In this document: positions 42,124-51,389 of the stretch, piece by piece
Numbering within the stretch: the first letter of the stretch is position 1
Layout: each line of letters starts with the position of its first letter
DNA from: a bacterium
GTDB taxonomy: Bacteria > AUK180
Length of the DNA stretch: 53,297 bases
Direction: 5' to 3'
NCBI GenBank assembly: GCA_023133295.1
Contig: JAGLWT010000088.1
Location: 1-53,297 of the forward strand
Program-made: the position numbers and the translations under genes
The notes under the pieces: model-generated
Told to the model about the DNA's origin: nothing
The model's database searches: none
What the model saw: the letters and a program-made list of their open reading frames with translations, nothing else

Positions 42124-42755
42124 ATCCTCTCGCTATTCTCCTCTCTCCATTTGTCGATCTTCGCATGGTTTCCCGAGAGCAATACGGAAGGGACACTGAT
42201 CCCACCGAACTCCCTTGGACGGGTAAATTGAGGGAAATCCCTCTGTGGGCCCTTGGAGTAGGTTTCATTTGCCGTAACTTCCGGATCAAGGATCTCGGGT
42301 ATAAATCTGGCAGCACTTTCTATCAAAGCCATCGCGGGGATCTCTCCTCCGAAAAGAACATACTTACCGATAGAGACCTCTGCGTCAACACAGTCCAGAA
42401 AGCGTTGGTCAACGCCCTCATATCTTCCGCAGAAAATGAGTAGATGATCATGCCTACTGAATCGGGCTGCACGGGTCTTTGTGAGCAACTTTCCACCGGC
42501 ACTCATAAGAATGGTAAATGTATTGTCTTGTTTCAATGTCTCCCATGCCCTGTAAAGCGGCTCGATCATCAAGATCATTCCGCGTCCGCCGCCAAAGGGA
42601 TAATCATCCACTTGACGATGCTTATCGCGGGTAAAGGTCCGAAGATCGTGGGCTTGAACTTCTATTTTTCCTTCCTTGATGCTCTTGCCGAGAAGGCCGC
42701 TTTCAAAGAAGGGTTCAAAGAGTTCAGGAAAGATCGTTACAACATCAATCCGCAT
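42120..42755 (-). CDS. trmD: tRNA (guanine-37-N1)-methyltransferase
   Basis: The 211-residue protein has the N-terminal MRIDVVTIFPELFEPFF, DYPFGGGRGMILMIEPL, the trefoil knot region LLIFCGRYEGVDQRF and VLFGGEIPAMALIES, and the C-terminal PQFTRPREFGGISVPSVLLS and GNHAKIDKWR. It methylates G37 of tRNAs and so keeps reading frame. It is slightly shorter than usual because the C-terminal extension is trimmed, but catalytic blocks are intact. It lies in the canonical rpsP-rimM-trmD-rplS order. Confidence 0.95.
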   Translation of the reverse strand: MRIDVVTIFPELFEPFFESGLLGKSIKEGKIEVQAHDLRTFTRDKHRQVDDYPFGGGRGMILMIEPLYRAWETLKQDNTFTILMSAGGKLLTKTRAARFSRHDHLLIFCGRYEGVDQRFLDCVDAEVSIGKYVLFGGEIPAMALIESAARFIPEILDPEVTANETYSKGPQRDFPQFTRPREFGGISVPSVLLSGNHAKIDKWREENSERI

Positions 42756-43275
42756 AATAGTCCTTTATCCTGGCGGAATCCCAGATCACCACACTCTTCT
42801 CAAGATCAACCTCAACAATGAGTTCCTGAAGGAATGGAATTTCCGTGATCCTGCCCTTAGCATCTTTGACTGCGATCAGGTCATACATTGGCGTTTCAAT
42901 AAAGCCGTTTACCACTCCGAAAATATTTCCTTCCTCATCGCTGCAGGAAAGTCCTTCAAGATCGGAATAATAGATCTCGCTGTTCTCCCGGGGAAGGTCT
43001 TTCGAGGGCATATAAAGCTCTCTGCCGACAAGTTTCTCCGCTTCATCTATAGAAGCACATCCTTCGATGGTAATGACCAGAGCGGCTTTATGACTTCTTG
43101 CATCAAGAACCTTAATGGTTTTCATTTCTTCACCGGCCTTCATATACACCGTCTTTGAAGATATGATCTCAGGATCAATACTCCATTGAGAATAGAGTTT
43201 CATCTGACCCTTGATGCCGAATGTCGTTGATAATTTGCCCAAAAGTAAGAAATCGTCAGTTTTCTTTGTTGTCAT
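42745..43275 (-). CDS. rimM: Ribosome maturation factor RimM
   Basis: The 176-residue protein has the two RimM domains: LLGKLSTTFGIKGQMKLYS in the N-terminal part, SIDEAEKLVGRELYMPSKDL in the middle, and the PRC-barrel-like C-terminal half (YYSDLEGLSCSDEEGNIFGV ... EIPFLQELIVEVDLEKSVV). It helps 30S head assembly. It overlaps khpA by 20 bases and trmD by 11, so translation is coupled. Confidence 0.93.
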   Translation of the reverse strand: MTTKKTDDFLLLGKLSTTFGIKGQMKLYSQWSIDPEIISSKTVYMKAGEEMKTIKVLDARSHKAALVITIEGCASIDEAEKLVGRELYMPSKDLPRENSEIYYSDLEGLSCSDEEGNIFGVVNGFIETPMYDLIAVKDAKGRITEIPFLQELIVEVDLEKSVVIWDSARIKDYYAD

Positions 43276-43504
43276 TAAATCTTACAATGGCTCCTTTGCC
43301 GTGTTTTCTTGCGATCGATGTGACTATTGTCCTGATAGCGCTGGCATTCCTGCCTGATTTACCGATGACCTTTCCCACATCCTTTGGATCTACATTGATC
43401 TCAAAGACAAACTCCGACGGACTCTGCACCTGCACGATGCTGACAGCGTCCTTATTATCCACAAGACACTTAATAATGCTTAAAAGTACTTCTTTGATTT
43501 CCAT
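43256..43504 (-). CDS. khpA: KH domain RNA-binding protein KhpA
   Basis: The 82-residue protein is a single KH domain with the GXXG loop in VIGKSGRNASAIRTIV and the preceding EINVDPKDVGKVI. KhpA binds many RNAs and works with KhpB in several bacteria. The gene is at its usual place between rpsP and rimM, 36 bases after rpsP. Confidence 0.93.
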   Translation of the reverse strand: MEIKEVLLSIIKCLVDNKDAVSIVQVQSPSEFVFEINVDPKDVGKVIGKSGRNASAIRTIVTSIARKHGKGAIVRFNDNKEN

Positions 43505-43540
43505 AATCTCATCACCTGATATAGCCGGTGTGCCAGAATA

Positions 43541-44350
43541 CTACTTCTTATCCTCTTCAGATGCCGCAGCATCTTCGGTCTTGGCTTCTTCAGCTACGGG
43601 CGCATCCTTTGCCTCAGGTTTTTCTTCTTTTGCTTCTTCAGCAGGAGCCTCTTCCTTTACTTCAGATGCCGCAGCATCTTCGGTCTTGGCTTCTTCAGCT
43701 ACGGGCGCATCCTTTGCCTCAGGTTTTTCTTCCTTTGCTTCTTCAGCGGGAGCCTCTTCCTTTACTTCAGATGCCGCAGCATCTTCGGTCTTGGCTTCTT
43801 CGGCTACGGGCGCATCCTTTACCTCAGGTTTTTCTTCCTTGGCTTCTTCAGCAGGGACCTCTTTCTTTGCTTCAGCAGCAGGGACCTCTTTCTTTACTTC
43901 AGGAGCGGGAGCCTCCTCTTTTGCTTCAACCTTCGGGGGTTCGGCAACGGCTGCAGGCGCCTGCGATTGCGCTTCAGCTTCTTCAGCAACGGCCTGAGCT
44001 TTGTTTTTGTTCTTTTTCAGGCGGTCCTTTTTGGGTTTTTCCACAAGTATAAGTTCTCTCGCGGGAAGGGCTTCGATTGAAGGATCTTTCTTGAAATCCT
44101 CATACCATGTGAAAAAGCCGGCTTTTGAAAGAAGGTTCTTAGCAACTAATGTGGGCTTCGCACCTTTACGCATCCATTCAGCAATAACCTTCGAGTCTGT
44201 CTTGAGAAGGAGTTTACTCTTGATGGGATTATAATGGCCCAATCTCTCCAGAACTTCTCCGTCACGAGGCTTTCTTGAATCTGCAACTACCAAGCGGTAG
44301 TAGGGTTGTTTTTTCTTGCCAACCCTTTTCAATCTTATTTTTAACGACAT
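43541..44350 (-). CDS. rpsP: Ribosomal protein S16 with long repetitive C-terminal extension
   Basis: Residues 1-90 are a normal S16 ([60 protein letters not shown]). The rest, about 180 residues, is unlike S16. It is an Ala/Glu/Lys/Pro-rich tail containing three near-identical 35-residue units ([20 protein letters not shown] and neighbours). Typical bacterial S16 is 80-150 residues. The tail is predicted disordered and acidic, unusual for a ribosomal protein. SD AGGAGG precedes the ATG. It follows ffh in the operon. Confidence 0.93.
   Translation of the reverse strand: MSLKIRLKRVGKKKQPYYRLVVADSRKPRDGEVLERLGHYNPIKSKLLLKTDSKVIAEWMRKGAKPTLVAKNLLSKAGFFTWYEDFKKDPSIEALPARELILVEKPKKDRLKKNKNKAQAVAEEAEAQSQAPAAVAEPPKVEAKEEAPAPEVKKEVPAAEAKKEVPAEEAKEEKPEVKDAPVAEEAKTEDAAASEVKEEAPAEEAKEEKPEAKDAPVAEEAKTEDAAASEVKEEAPAEEAKEEKPEAKDAPVAEEAKTEDAAASEEDKK
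43560..43874 (-). repeat. Three tandem 105-bp coding repeats in the rpsP tail
   Basis: The motif GATGCCGCAGCATCTTCGGT starts at 43560, 43665 and 43770, a period of exactly 105 bases (35 codons). The first two units are nearly identical at the DNA level; the third has more changes. Such units can expand or contract by slippage without breaking the frame. Confidence 0.9.
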
Positions 44351-44367
44351 AGTACCTCCTAATATCT

Positions 44368-45690
44368 CTAAAAAGGTAGATTAATATTTTTCATCATCTT
44401 CTTCATATTTCCCTTCTTCATCATCTTTTTTGTCTTGTCAAAATTCTTTATGAAGCGGTTCACATCAATTATTGAATTGCCGCTTCCCGCGGCGATCCTC
44501 TTTCTTCTATTATGATTTATCATTGAGGGAGTGGATCTTTCTTCCGGTGTCATGGAAAGTATCATCGCCTCAATATGCTTAAGATCCTTCTCGGACGGGA
44601 TTTGCGATTTCATCTGTTTTGACATCTGGGAGAAGCCCGGCATCATCTCAAGTATAGATTCCAATGAGCCCATTTTGTTTATCTGTTTCATTTGTTCGAG
44701 ATAGTCATTGAAATCAAAACGGGCGCTGAGTATCTTCTCCATCTGCTTTTGTGCCTGTTCTTCATCAATGGCATCCTTGGCTTTCTCAACAAGTGAGAGA
44801 ACATCACCCATTCCCAGAATACGCTGGGCCATTCGATCGGGATGGAACACTTCCATATCCGCTATATGTTCGCCTGTACCCGCGAAAAGCAGAGGAGCAT
44901 CAGATATTGCCCGGACAGAAAGTGCAGCACCGCCGCGCGTATCGGAATCAAGTTTTGTAAGAATGCTTCCCGTAATATTCAGAAGTTCGTTGAACTCCCT
45001 GGCAACATTAGCCGCGTCCTGACCCGCCATGGAGTCAACCACCAGGATGATCTCATTGGATTCGGCGGTTTTCTTGATAGCAAGCGCCTCCTTCATCATG
45101 GCATCATCGATATGCAGTCGTCCCGCGGTATCTATTATAAGAATGTCGTATCCGTTCTTTTTTGCGTGATCGTATGCCTTCTTTGCTATCTTGACCGGTT
45201 TACTGCCGGAATGATCAAAATTCTCAAGGCCGTTGTTATTACACAGTATCTTCAGCTGCTCAATAGCGGCAGGCCGATAAACATCAACGGAAACCGTAAG
45301 TACCTTGAATCCGGCGCTCTGAAAATGATGCGCAAGTTTCGCCGTATGCGTGGTCTTTCCTGAGCCCTGAAGCCCAACGATCTCAAAGACGGTGAGCTTT
45401 CCCTTGACAGGCGCTAATTCTACTGCCGTCTCACCCATGACCTTGACAAATTCCTGATACACTATATCGATGATCTGCTGATATGGCGTGAGGGAGGCAA
45501 GTATCTTCTCTCCGGTGGCCAGTTCTTTGACATTCTTGATAAATGAGGAGGCAACCTTATAGTGAACATCCGCTTCCAAAAGCGCTACACGCACTTCACG
45601 GAGAACTTCTTCCACATAGGATGCGGTAAGACGCTTGCCCTGCAGTTTTGCAAAAGTATTGCGCAGACGCTCTTTCAGATTATCCAGCAT
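44368..45690 (-). CDS. ffh: Signal recognition particle GTPase Ffh
   Basis: The protein, about 440 residues, has the NG domain ([19 protein letters not shown]-loop, [31 protein letters not shown]) and the Met-rich M domain ([27 protein letters not shown]). The M domain binds SRP RNA and signal peptides. I chose ATG 45690 because GAGGT lies six bases upstream, inside the ylxM gene. An earlier in-frame ATG at 45714 is possible but has no such site. It ends with Lys/Met-rich residues as usual. Confidence 0.95.
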   Translation of the reverse strand: MLDNLKERLRNTFAKLQGKRLTASYVEEVLREVRVALLEADVHYKVASSFIKNVKELATGEKILASLTPYQQIIDIVYQEFVKVMGETAVELAPVKGKLTVFEIVGLQGSGKTTHTAKLAHHFQSAGFKVLTVSVDVYRPAAIEQLKILCNNNGLENFDHSGSKPVKIAKKAYDHAKKNGYDILIIDTAGRLHIDDAMMKEALAIKKTAESNEIILVVDSMAGQDAANVAREFNELLNITGSILTKLDSDTRGGAALSVRAISDAPLLFAGTGEHIADMEVFHPDRMAQRILGMGDVLSLVEKAKDAIDEEQAQKQMEKILSARFDFNDYLEQMKQINKMGSLESILEMMPGFSQMSKQMKSQIPSEKDLKHIEAMILSMTPEERSTPSMINHNRRKRIAAGSGNSIIDVNRFIKNFDKTKKMMKKGNMKKMMKNINLPF

Positions 45691-45964
45691 CGGATACCTC
45701 ATCTGCTTCGGCAAGCTCGTATTGAGAAATGATCTTTCTCATTTTTATTACCTGCAATTTATCCTCGAATTTCTCCATCTTCCTTATGCCGCGCATGATC
45801 ACATCATATACGCATTGCCTTGTCTTCCCCTCGACTTCGCCGATCTCTTCCAGGGTATAATTATCCTCATAATAACGGATGAGATAATTACGCTGTTTAC
45901 TGGACAGAAGATCGCCATAAACATCAATAAGGGGTCCGACTACGAAATGGTCTTTCTTAAGCAT
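45680..45964 (-). CDS. YlxM-like helix-turn-helix protein
   Basis: The protein has 94 residues from ATG 45964 (a GTG lies two codons upstream). It has the YlxM pattern: a sigma-factor-like helix-turn-helix with LLSSKQRNYLIRYYEDNYTL, EEIGEVEGKTRQCVYDVIM and RGIRKMEKFEDKL. YlxM is the usual partner gene just before ffh and is thought to affect SRP activity. It is the first gene of the long operon to 36082. Its promoter ends 7 bases from the ATG. Confidence 0.85.
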   Translation of the reverse strand: MLKKDHFVVGPLIDVYGDLLSSKQRNYLIRYYEDNYTLEEIGEVEGKTRQCVYDVIMRGIRKMEKFEDKLQVIKMRKIISQYELAEADEVSDAG

Positions 45965-45971
45965 AGGCACT

Positions 45972-45999
45972 ATTATACCCTATTAGAATTTATTGTCAA
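45972..45999 (-). promoter_or_regulatory. Perfect promoter of the ylxM-ffh-rpsP operon (leaderless)
   Basis: On the minus strand TTGACA (45999-45994), a 16-base spacer and TATAAT (45977-45972) match consensus exactly. The ATG lies 7 bases after the -10 box, so the transcript should start at or beside the start codon. Confidence 0.8.
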
Positions 46000-46021
46000 G
46001 TTTTTTCTTTGACAAACACTT

Positions 46022-46050
46022 TTGCATAAACCCCAGCCACATGGTATAAT
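46022..46050 (+). promoter_or_regulatory. Promoter of the 46056 gene (leaderless)
   Basis: TTGCAT (46022-46027), a 17-base spacer and TATAAT (46045-46050) end just 5 bases before the ATG. No ribosome-binding site fits, again implying a leaderless mRNA. Confidence 0.65.
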
Positions 46051-46055
46051 GAAGC

Positions 46056-46463
46056 ATGAAAAAGTTTGCATTAATGATCCTGTTAGTTGTTACTGTTTTC
46101 GGCACTGCTGATAACGATCCCCTGACCATCAACACCGATGAGATCCGCAGGATCGCTCATTCTCAGGCAAAAGAAGACAGCTCTCCTATGATCTGGTATT
46201 CCGCAGGATGTGCTCTTTCTTTCTGGGGTATTTTCGGCGCCATGATAATCGAGCCCACACCGCCTGTGGCGGAACTGATAGGGAAAAGTCCGGATTATAT
46301 CGCGATTTTCAGAGATTATTATCTGAGAGAGGCAAAACGGCTGCAGACACGGGCCGCCGTTTGGGGCTGCGCTTCATCGGGACTGGCTTCCGCCGCTTCC
46401 ATCGTACTGTTTTTCTGGTATTGGGAGACATACGGATATCCAAATTATTACTATTATTATTGA
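46056..46463 (+). CDS. Small secreted/membrane hypothetical protein with Tyr tail
   Basis: The 135-residue protein has a signal peptide or first membrane helix (KKFALMILLVVTVFGTA). Two more hydrophobic parts follow (about 47-65 and 100-120), and it ends in PNYYYYY. I do not recognise a family. It is one of only a few plus-strand genes in the window and has a convincing promoter with no leader. It converges on the T9SS gene at 46510. Confidence 0.6.
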   Translation: MKKFALMILLVVTVFGTADNDPLTINTDEIRRIAHSQAKEDSSPMIWYSAGCALSFWGIFGAMIIEPTPPVAELIGKSPDYIAIFRDYYLREAKRLQTRAAVWGCASSGLASAASIVLFFWYWETYGYPNYYYYY

Positions 46464-46509
46464 TCAGACAAAATCTCTTTGCTCTGCCGATTTCGTCTTG
46501 TCTATATCA

Positions 46510-47334
46510 TTATCTTAAAACTGCAACCTTTCCCTTTTTCACCGGCTTTCCACCGCTGTCAACAATGACAAAGAGGTATATTCCAGATGTGATCTCTTTC
46601 TCTGAATCGTTCCTTAGATTCCACTCTTCTGTTGCCTGGTCGATCTCAATGGTCTTCAGAAGTTCGCCCGAAAGGCTGTAGATCTTGACCTTGCCGTTTT
46701 CAGGAAGCTCCGAGAAGGTGATCCTATCCCTTGCGGGATTGGGGTATGTTTTAAGAAGGTCTTCAGAATATACAGGGATCTTAATCGTCTTTTGTTCCGT
46801 ATAAATATAGCCATCATCCGTTTTGGCTCTCACCTGATATATGTAGCTTCTGCCATATTCTATATTCTCATCCTTGAAACTGGTGTTGTAAAGCTGTGAA
46901 GATATAACAGTAAAGGAGTCATTTTCCAGTTTTCCTGCCTCATAATACTCTGCACAGGGAACGCTATTCCACGAAACATTCACCGATCCGTTCTCATATG
47001 AAAGGGAGGTGATCTCGAATTTAGTGGTCTTCTGAAGGTACAGGACAAAGATCTTGCTCGAACCGGCTTCCTTGTCTATTATTGCTTCGATCGCCCCATT
47101 CTCCACTGAAATTCCGGTAGAAAAGTGAAACAGGAGAAAATTGTCACTTTTTTCATATCGGAGATCACTGATATAATCAGGTACATGAGTAAATCGAATA
47201 TCAATATCCGAATCAAGATTCTCAAGGTAAACGGCGAATTCAAAATCGGACCTTTCATATACGGCCATATTGAAGTTGGCCGAGAATGTCATCACACCAA
47301 AGACAATTAGAAAAAGTATCGTTATCCTTTTCAT
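46510..47334 (-). CDS. Secreted Fn3-like protein with T9SS sorting domain (cassette A)
   Basis: The 274-residue protein has a signal peptide (KRITILFLIVFGVMTFSA). An Fn3-like module follows at about 105-195 (ITSLSYENGSVNVSWNSVP ... YGRSYIYQVRAKT). The C-terminal T9SS sorting domain spans about 200-274 (KTYPNPARDRITFSELP ... KIYSLSGELLKTIEI ... KGKVAVLR). It would be exported and attached outside. It is nearly the same as 50565-51389 except around residues 205-255. It overlaps the upstream gene by 4 bases (ATGA). Confidence 0.82.
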   Translation of the reverse strand: MKRITILFLIVFGVMTFSANFNMAVYERSDFEFAVYLENLDSDIDIRFTHVPDYISDLRYEKSDNFLLFHFSTGISVENGAIEAIIDKEAGSSKIFVLYLQKTTKFEITSLSYENGSVNVSWNSVPCAEYYEAGKLENDSFTVISSQLYNTSFKDENIEYGRSYIYQVRAKTDDGYIYTEQKTIKIPVYSEDLLKTYPNPARDRITFSELPENGKVKIYSLSGELLKTIEIDQATEEWNLRNDSEKEITSGIYLFVIVDSGGKPVKKGKVAVLR

Positions 47335-48212
47335 TGACTACCCTTTTCCTTTGCGCCTTCGATCTCAACTTCGGCCTCTGCATGGAACCATTTGTCATCA
47401 TTTAACTGCCCTGAAATATTTATCTTTTTTATATCTCCCGGCTCCTTGATACCAAGATACTCCATCCCGTTTTTCTTTTTGAATTTGAGCATCATGACTT
47501 TTCCCTTCATGTCTTTATGACTGCCTGTGATCTTAATATCCACCGGCTTCAGAGTACCGTTGAACAACACTGTATCCTGCTTGATATCCTTAACAGAGTA
47601 ACCATCGATATTCCCAAGGAATACGGTGAATACACCTGCATCGCTTTGCTCCTTCTCCCATGCAGTATTCCATTTGTGAGGTTCGACGATAAGAGAACTG
47701 TTGACGAGTTCAGATTCCATGTTGAAAAAGATTCTGATTTTATTGCTCCCAATGTAACCTAATCTTTCTCTTTCCCAATCTTGGGATTCAATTACGTATT
47801 CAGCTTCGATTGTAATAATGCCAGAATGATCATATTCTTCCAAGCTGTAGTACTTCGTAATCTCAATTTCTTCATAAATGTAACTTTTAGGTGAGATATA
47901 GCACCCTTGACCTCCCGAAATGCCGGTAAAACCTTTAGGAGCTACATATTTAATTTCCTCAGAATGGTTGCCTGAAAATTTAAAGTATAGCGGGCCACCA
48001 TAAATTGGTAGGACTGAAAAATAGGCGATTCCCCTTTCTCCGATATTATTAAAAATAAAGAGTAGTTTACAATCTTCATTTTCTTCATAAGTAGTCGTAT
48101 CCGAAATTATTATTATTGAAATATCGGCGACCCCTCCAGTGTATGGCTCGTTAGCACAACCAATCAAAGTAGCGAACAATATTAGTATTAGTACAACTAC
48201 AGTTCTTTTCAT
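47331..48212 (-). CDS. Lipoprotein with variable N-terminal and conserved C-terminal beta-sandwich (cassette A)
   Basis: The 293-residue protein has a lipoprotein signal (LILFATLIGC). The N-terminal domain (about 30-155) is unlike its counterpart in cassette B. From NMESELV (about 165) to the end it is almost identical to the 51386-52309 protein, only a few residues differing. The conserved part is a beta-rich domain (TVFLGNIDGYSVKDIKQDTV ... KINISGQLNDDKWFHAEAEV) of a type I know from secreted proteins but cannot name. The sharp change in similarity suggests recombination inside the gene. It lies 8 bases from the metalloprotease gene and is probably co-translated. Confidence 0.7.
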   Translation of the reverse strand: MKRTVVVLILILFATLIGCANEPYTGGVADISIIIISDTTTYEENEDCKLLFIFNNIGERGIAYFSVLPIYGGPLYFKFSGNHSEEIKYVAPKGFTGISGGQGCYISPKSYIYEEIEITKYYSLEEYDHSGIITIEAEYVIESQDWERERLGYIGSNKIRIFFNMESELVNSSLIVEPHKWNTAWEKEQSDAGVFTVFLGNIDGYSVKDIKQDTVLFNGTLKPVDIKITGSHKDMKGKVMMLKFKKKNGMEYLGIKEPGDIKKINISGQLNDDKWFHAEAEVEIEGAKEKGSQ

Positions 48213-48220
48213 ATTCTCTC

Positions 48221-50491
48221 CTATTTCTCTTTCAGAACAATCAATTTCTTTTCATCTTCAGAATACCGCAATTCATCAATAGTGGAATGACCACAAAGCC
48301 CATGCAACATAACGGATGGTTTTGATAGTGGGTCTAAGGAAATAATTGCAAATTCATCTATGATTTTACCAGATGGGTCTCTAATAAAATGGCCTAAGCC
48401 AAATAAATGCCCCAACTCATGTAAAAAAGTTTTATTAATAAACCATTCGGTACCGTGCTCAAATATAAGATCATCACTTTGGTGTTCGCTGTTGTCAAGT
48501 ATATCCATAATATTCACCCAGCCAATTTCTCCGTCCCCATTTATATCAGTACCATCAAACTCGATCTTTTTTGTTTTACTGACAATTTGATCATTTTTAT
48601 TGAGAAAGGAATAAAATGTAACAGAGTAATATTTTTTATTATTACTTCCAAAACTCTCGTGGACCCAATTCTTATAGACTAGATTCTTCTGTTGAAATTG
48701 GTTTTCAAGCTCCTCTTTTCCGCCCAAGAAATTATTCAGAGTTCCTAGATAAATAATGAATTCACCACCACCTGTCCCTACATTGTAAGGGTACATATAT
48801 CCTTTTGTTGTGCCATCCTGGTCACCATAGGAATCGGTAAGTATTCCATCGTCATTAATGACTGTACGTACATCTTCCCTTTCCGGCCAAATAGTTTTCT
48901 TAGCGGATATCCGGTCATTGAGTTTAAAAAGTAAGCTCCCGGGTATCTCAATTACTTTAAGGGACAATTCTTTTTCACAATAGTTCTTTGAGGTCAGTGG
49001 AAACGGCATCGTTTCTTTATATAATATCTCCAATTCATTAGGTTCCAACCGATAATCAGTTCCATCTAACCAATACCCCATATATTCGGAAAGGTTCGTT
49101 AAGCCGTCTCCAATTGCCCCTATCTTATCGTTCTTCTCAATATCATCTTCTGGTTTGAATTGTTCGATGTCAGTATAGTTATAGAATTCCAGATACTCCC
49201 TTTCCCAGCTATCCGCCATATTGTCGTTATCAATATCTTCCGGCAGTTCCTTTCTTGTTTCAGCGGTTGGTTCAGAAGAATTTTCAGGATCCGTCTCATA
49301 AGGATATACTGCGGCGCTCACGCCCGCTACACCGAAATAACTGGTACTCTTCAGATTAAGAGGACAATCCACTTCTGTTTGACCTCCGTAAAGAGTCACT
49401 GATTTCATTTCTGTGGAATCATCGTACCAGACAAATTCAAGCGGCATTTCACCCGATTTAGTTCCTTCAAGAGAGAATTTCACCGTTTTGTCCTCGTCAT
49501 AACCAGTGAATTCCGAACCGTCATCATATTCAAGTATATACTTTACCTTGAATGTATCGCCATTTGCGGGAAGATATTCTGTAGGATCAACTTCTGTATC
49601 ATCAGATTTGCAAAATACTATTTTCCCCACCAGATTTCTGTTTCTAGCTATCTCATATGTATCTTCATCAATCGGATCGCTCACTGGGGCGGTGGTTCTA
49701 TTTAATGTTCTGGACATGAGAAGAGGTTCATATTCTTCATATACGCCGGCATACACAGTGGCAAGTGCATTTTCCGGATTGGTACACACCACCTGGTATT
49801 CACTCTCAACCATATTCTCGCCCTTTTCAAGCAGGCTATAGTTATACCCTGAATGCACCCCTCCCAGAGTATCGGTAAAAGCGAAGCCTCTACCCTCTTC
49901 TGAAGCAGAAGCCCCAAAGAGGTTGAACCCAACCATGCGGTCCTCATCATACCCTCTGCTCGTTTCTATCAATTCTCCGTTATCATCTCTATAGAGCTTC
50001 AACTTCACTGTAAACAGGTCACCCTCTTCAGGCACATAATCTTCGCTCTCATGTAGTTCGCCCGCATTGTTATATACAAGTAACTTTGCTTTCAGAGGGA
50101 GTTTCTTTTCACCAATGATAGAATAGTATAGAGTACCTATGCTTTCGCCCGAATAGCCCTTGCCGAATAGTATCGTCCTTCCATCGGGGCATTTGGCTAC
50201 ATCGAAATTATAGACCGGGAAATCAGTCCTATCAAGAGAAAAACCCTCAGAATCCGCTCTGACTATCTTTGCTATACGATCATCATACACTGACATGTAC
50301 AATTCTCCCGACACTCCCCGGGCAAAATTGACATTATCATATTCGCCATATGGATCTCCATCCATATTCCCCCTAAGGTGTGATATATTGTGCGTAGGCC
50401 CGGTCCAACTTTCATCTTCACTGTATCTTTCTTGTTCAGTGCGATAATCGTAATAGTATGAGCAATAATAAAGATTGCCGTCTTTGTCCAT
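48221..50491 (-). CDS. Secreted-type zinc metalloprotease, N-terminally truncated (cassette A)
   Basis: The 756-residue frame has no signal peptide. It begins in a beta-propeller-like strand (DKDGNLYYCSYYYDYR), and the frame is open 11 more codons upstream to TAA. Then come two related beta domains (LLVYNNAGELHESEDYVPEE and IVFCKSDDTEVDPTEYLPAN regions), a Ca-binding-like DIDNDNMADSWEREYLEFYN segment, and a protease domain with HELGHLFGLGH (HExxHxxGxxH). No ribosome site is seen at the ATG. The front of the gene is probably missing, so it may be a pseudogene. A trimmed T9SS partner gene ends only 73 bases upstream. Confidence 0.65.
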   Translation of the reverse strand: MDKDGNLYYCSYYYDYRTEQERYSEDESWTGPTHNISHLRGNMDGDPYGEYDNVNFARGVSGELYMSVYDDRIAKIVRADSEGFSLDRTDFPVYNFDVAKCPDGRTILFGKGYSGESIGTLYYSIIGEKKLPLKAKLLVYNNAGELHESEDYVPEEGDLFTVKLKLYRDDNGELIETSRGYDEDRMVGFNLFGASASEEGRGFAFTDTLGGVHSGYNYSLLEKGENMVESEYQVVCTNPENALATVYAGVYEEYEPLLMSRTLNRTTAPVSDPIDEDTYEIARNRNLVGKIVFCKSDDTEVDPTEYLPANGDTFKVKYILEYDDGSEFTGYDEDKTVKFSLEGTKSGEMPLEFVWYDDSTEMKSVTLYGGQTEVDCPLNLKSTSYFGVAGVSAAVYPYETDPENSSEPTAETRKELPEDIDNDNMADSWEREYLEFYNYTDIEQFKPEDDIEKNDKIGAIGDGLTNLSEYMGYWLDGTDYRLEPNELEILYKETMPFPLTSKNYCEKELSLKVIEIPGSLLFKLNDRISAKKTIWPEREDVRTVINDDGILTDSYGDQDGTTKGYMYPYNVGTGGGEFIIYLGTLNNFLGGKEELENQFQQKNLVYKNWVHESFGSNNKKYYSVTFYSFLNKNDQIVSKTKKIEFDGTDINGDGEIGWVNIMDILDNSEHQSDDLIFEHGTEWFINKTFLHELGHLFGLGHFIRDPSGKIIDEFAIISLDPLSKPSVMLHGLCGHSTIDELRYSEDEKKLIVLKEK

Positions 50492-50564
50492 ATCTAATCT
50501 ACTTGTCTGGGGTATTGTAATATTTTAGGAATGGAAAGTCAAAAATTATCAGTATTTGCAAATA

Positions 50565-51389
50565 TTATCTTAAAACTGCAACCTTTCCCCTTTTCACCGG
50601 CTTTCCACCGCTGTCAACAATGACATATAGGTAAATACCGGATGATACAAATATTCCAGAACTATTATCAAGCCTCCATTCTTCCGAAGGGTTGTCAATT
50701 TGTATTGCCTTTACAAGTTCGCCAGATAAACTGTATAGCATGATCTCACCTTCTTTGGGAAGCTCCGAGAAGGTGATCCTATCCCTTGCGGGATTGGGGT
50801 ATGTTTTAATAAGGTCTTCAGAATATACAGGGATCTTAATCGTCTTTTGTTCCGTATAAATATAGCCGTCATCCGTTTTGGCTCTCACCTGATATATGTA
50901 GCTTCTGCCATATTCTATATTCTCATCCTTGAAACTGGTGTTGTAAAGCTGTGAAGATATAACAGTAAAGGAGTCATTCTCCAGTTTTCCTGCCTCATAA
51001 TAATCTGCACATGGAACACTGTTCCACGAAATATTCACCGATCCGTTCTCATAGGAAAGCGAAGTGATCTCAAATTTAACCGTTTTCTGAAGGTACAGGA
51101 TAAAGATCTTGCTTGAACCGTCTTCCTTGTCTATTATCCCCTCGATCGCCCCATTCTCTACTGAAATCCCCGTGGAAAAGTGAAACAGCAGCATATTATC
51201 GGTTCTTTCATACCGGAGATCGCTGATATAATCCGGTACATGAGTGAATCGAATATCAATATCCGAATCATAATTCTCAAGGTAAACAGAAAATTCAAAA
51301 TCGGCTCTTTCATATACGGCCAGATTAAAGTTGGCCGAGAATGTCATTACACCAAAGACTAGCAGGAAAAGTATCATTATCCTTTTCAT
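50565..51389 (-). CDS. Secreted Fn3-like protein with T9SS sorting domain (cassette B)
   Basis: This is the 274-residue tandem copy of 46510-47334, with the same signal peptide type, Fn3-like module and sorting domain (IKTYPNPARDRITFSELP ... GIYLYVIVDSGGKPVKRGK). Long stretches are identical (YNTSFKDENIEYGRSYIYQV is one). Differences gather near residues 205-255, at the start of the sorting domain. It overlaps the upstream gene by 4 bases. Both copies appear intact and could be surface-exposed partners of the protease. Confidence 0.82.
   Translation of the reverse strand: MKRIMILFLLVFGVMTFSANFNLAVYERADFEFSVYLENYDSDIDIRFTHVPDYISDLRYERTDNMLLFHFSTGISVENGAIEGIIDKEDGSSKIFILYLQKTVKFEITSLSYENGSVNISWNSVPCADYYEAGKLENDSFTVISSQLYNTSFKDENIEYGRSYIYQVRAKTDDGYIYTEQKTIKIPVYSEDLIKTYPNPARDRITFSELPKEGEIMLYSLSGELVKAIQIDNPSEEWRLDNSSGIFVSSGIYLYVIVDSGGKPVKRGKVAVLR

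Noticed and set aside
43560..43874. CRISPR-like regular repeats
   Set aside because: The units are 105 bp, contiguous, in frame with rpsP and have no spacers.
43221..43997. 258-codon plus-strand frame with repeats
   Set aside because: It is antisense to rimM/khpA and the repetitive rpsP tail; the apparent repeats are the 105-bp units read backwards.
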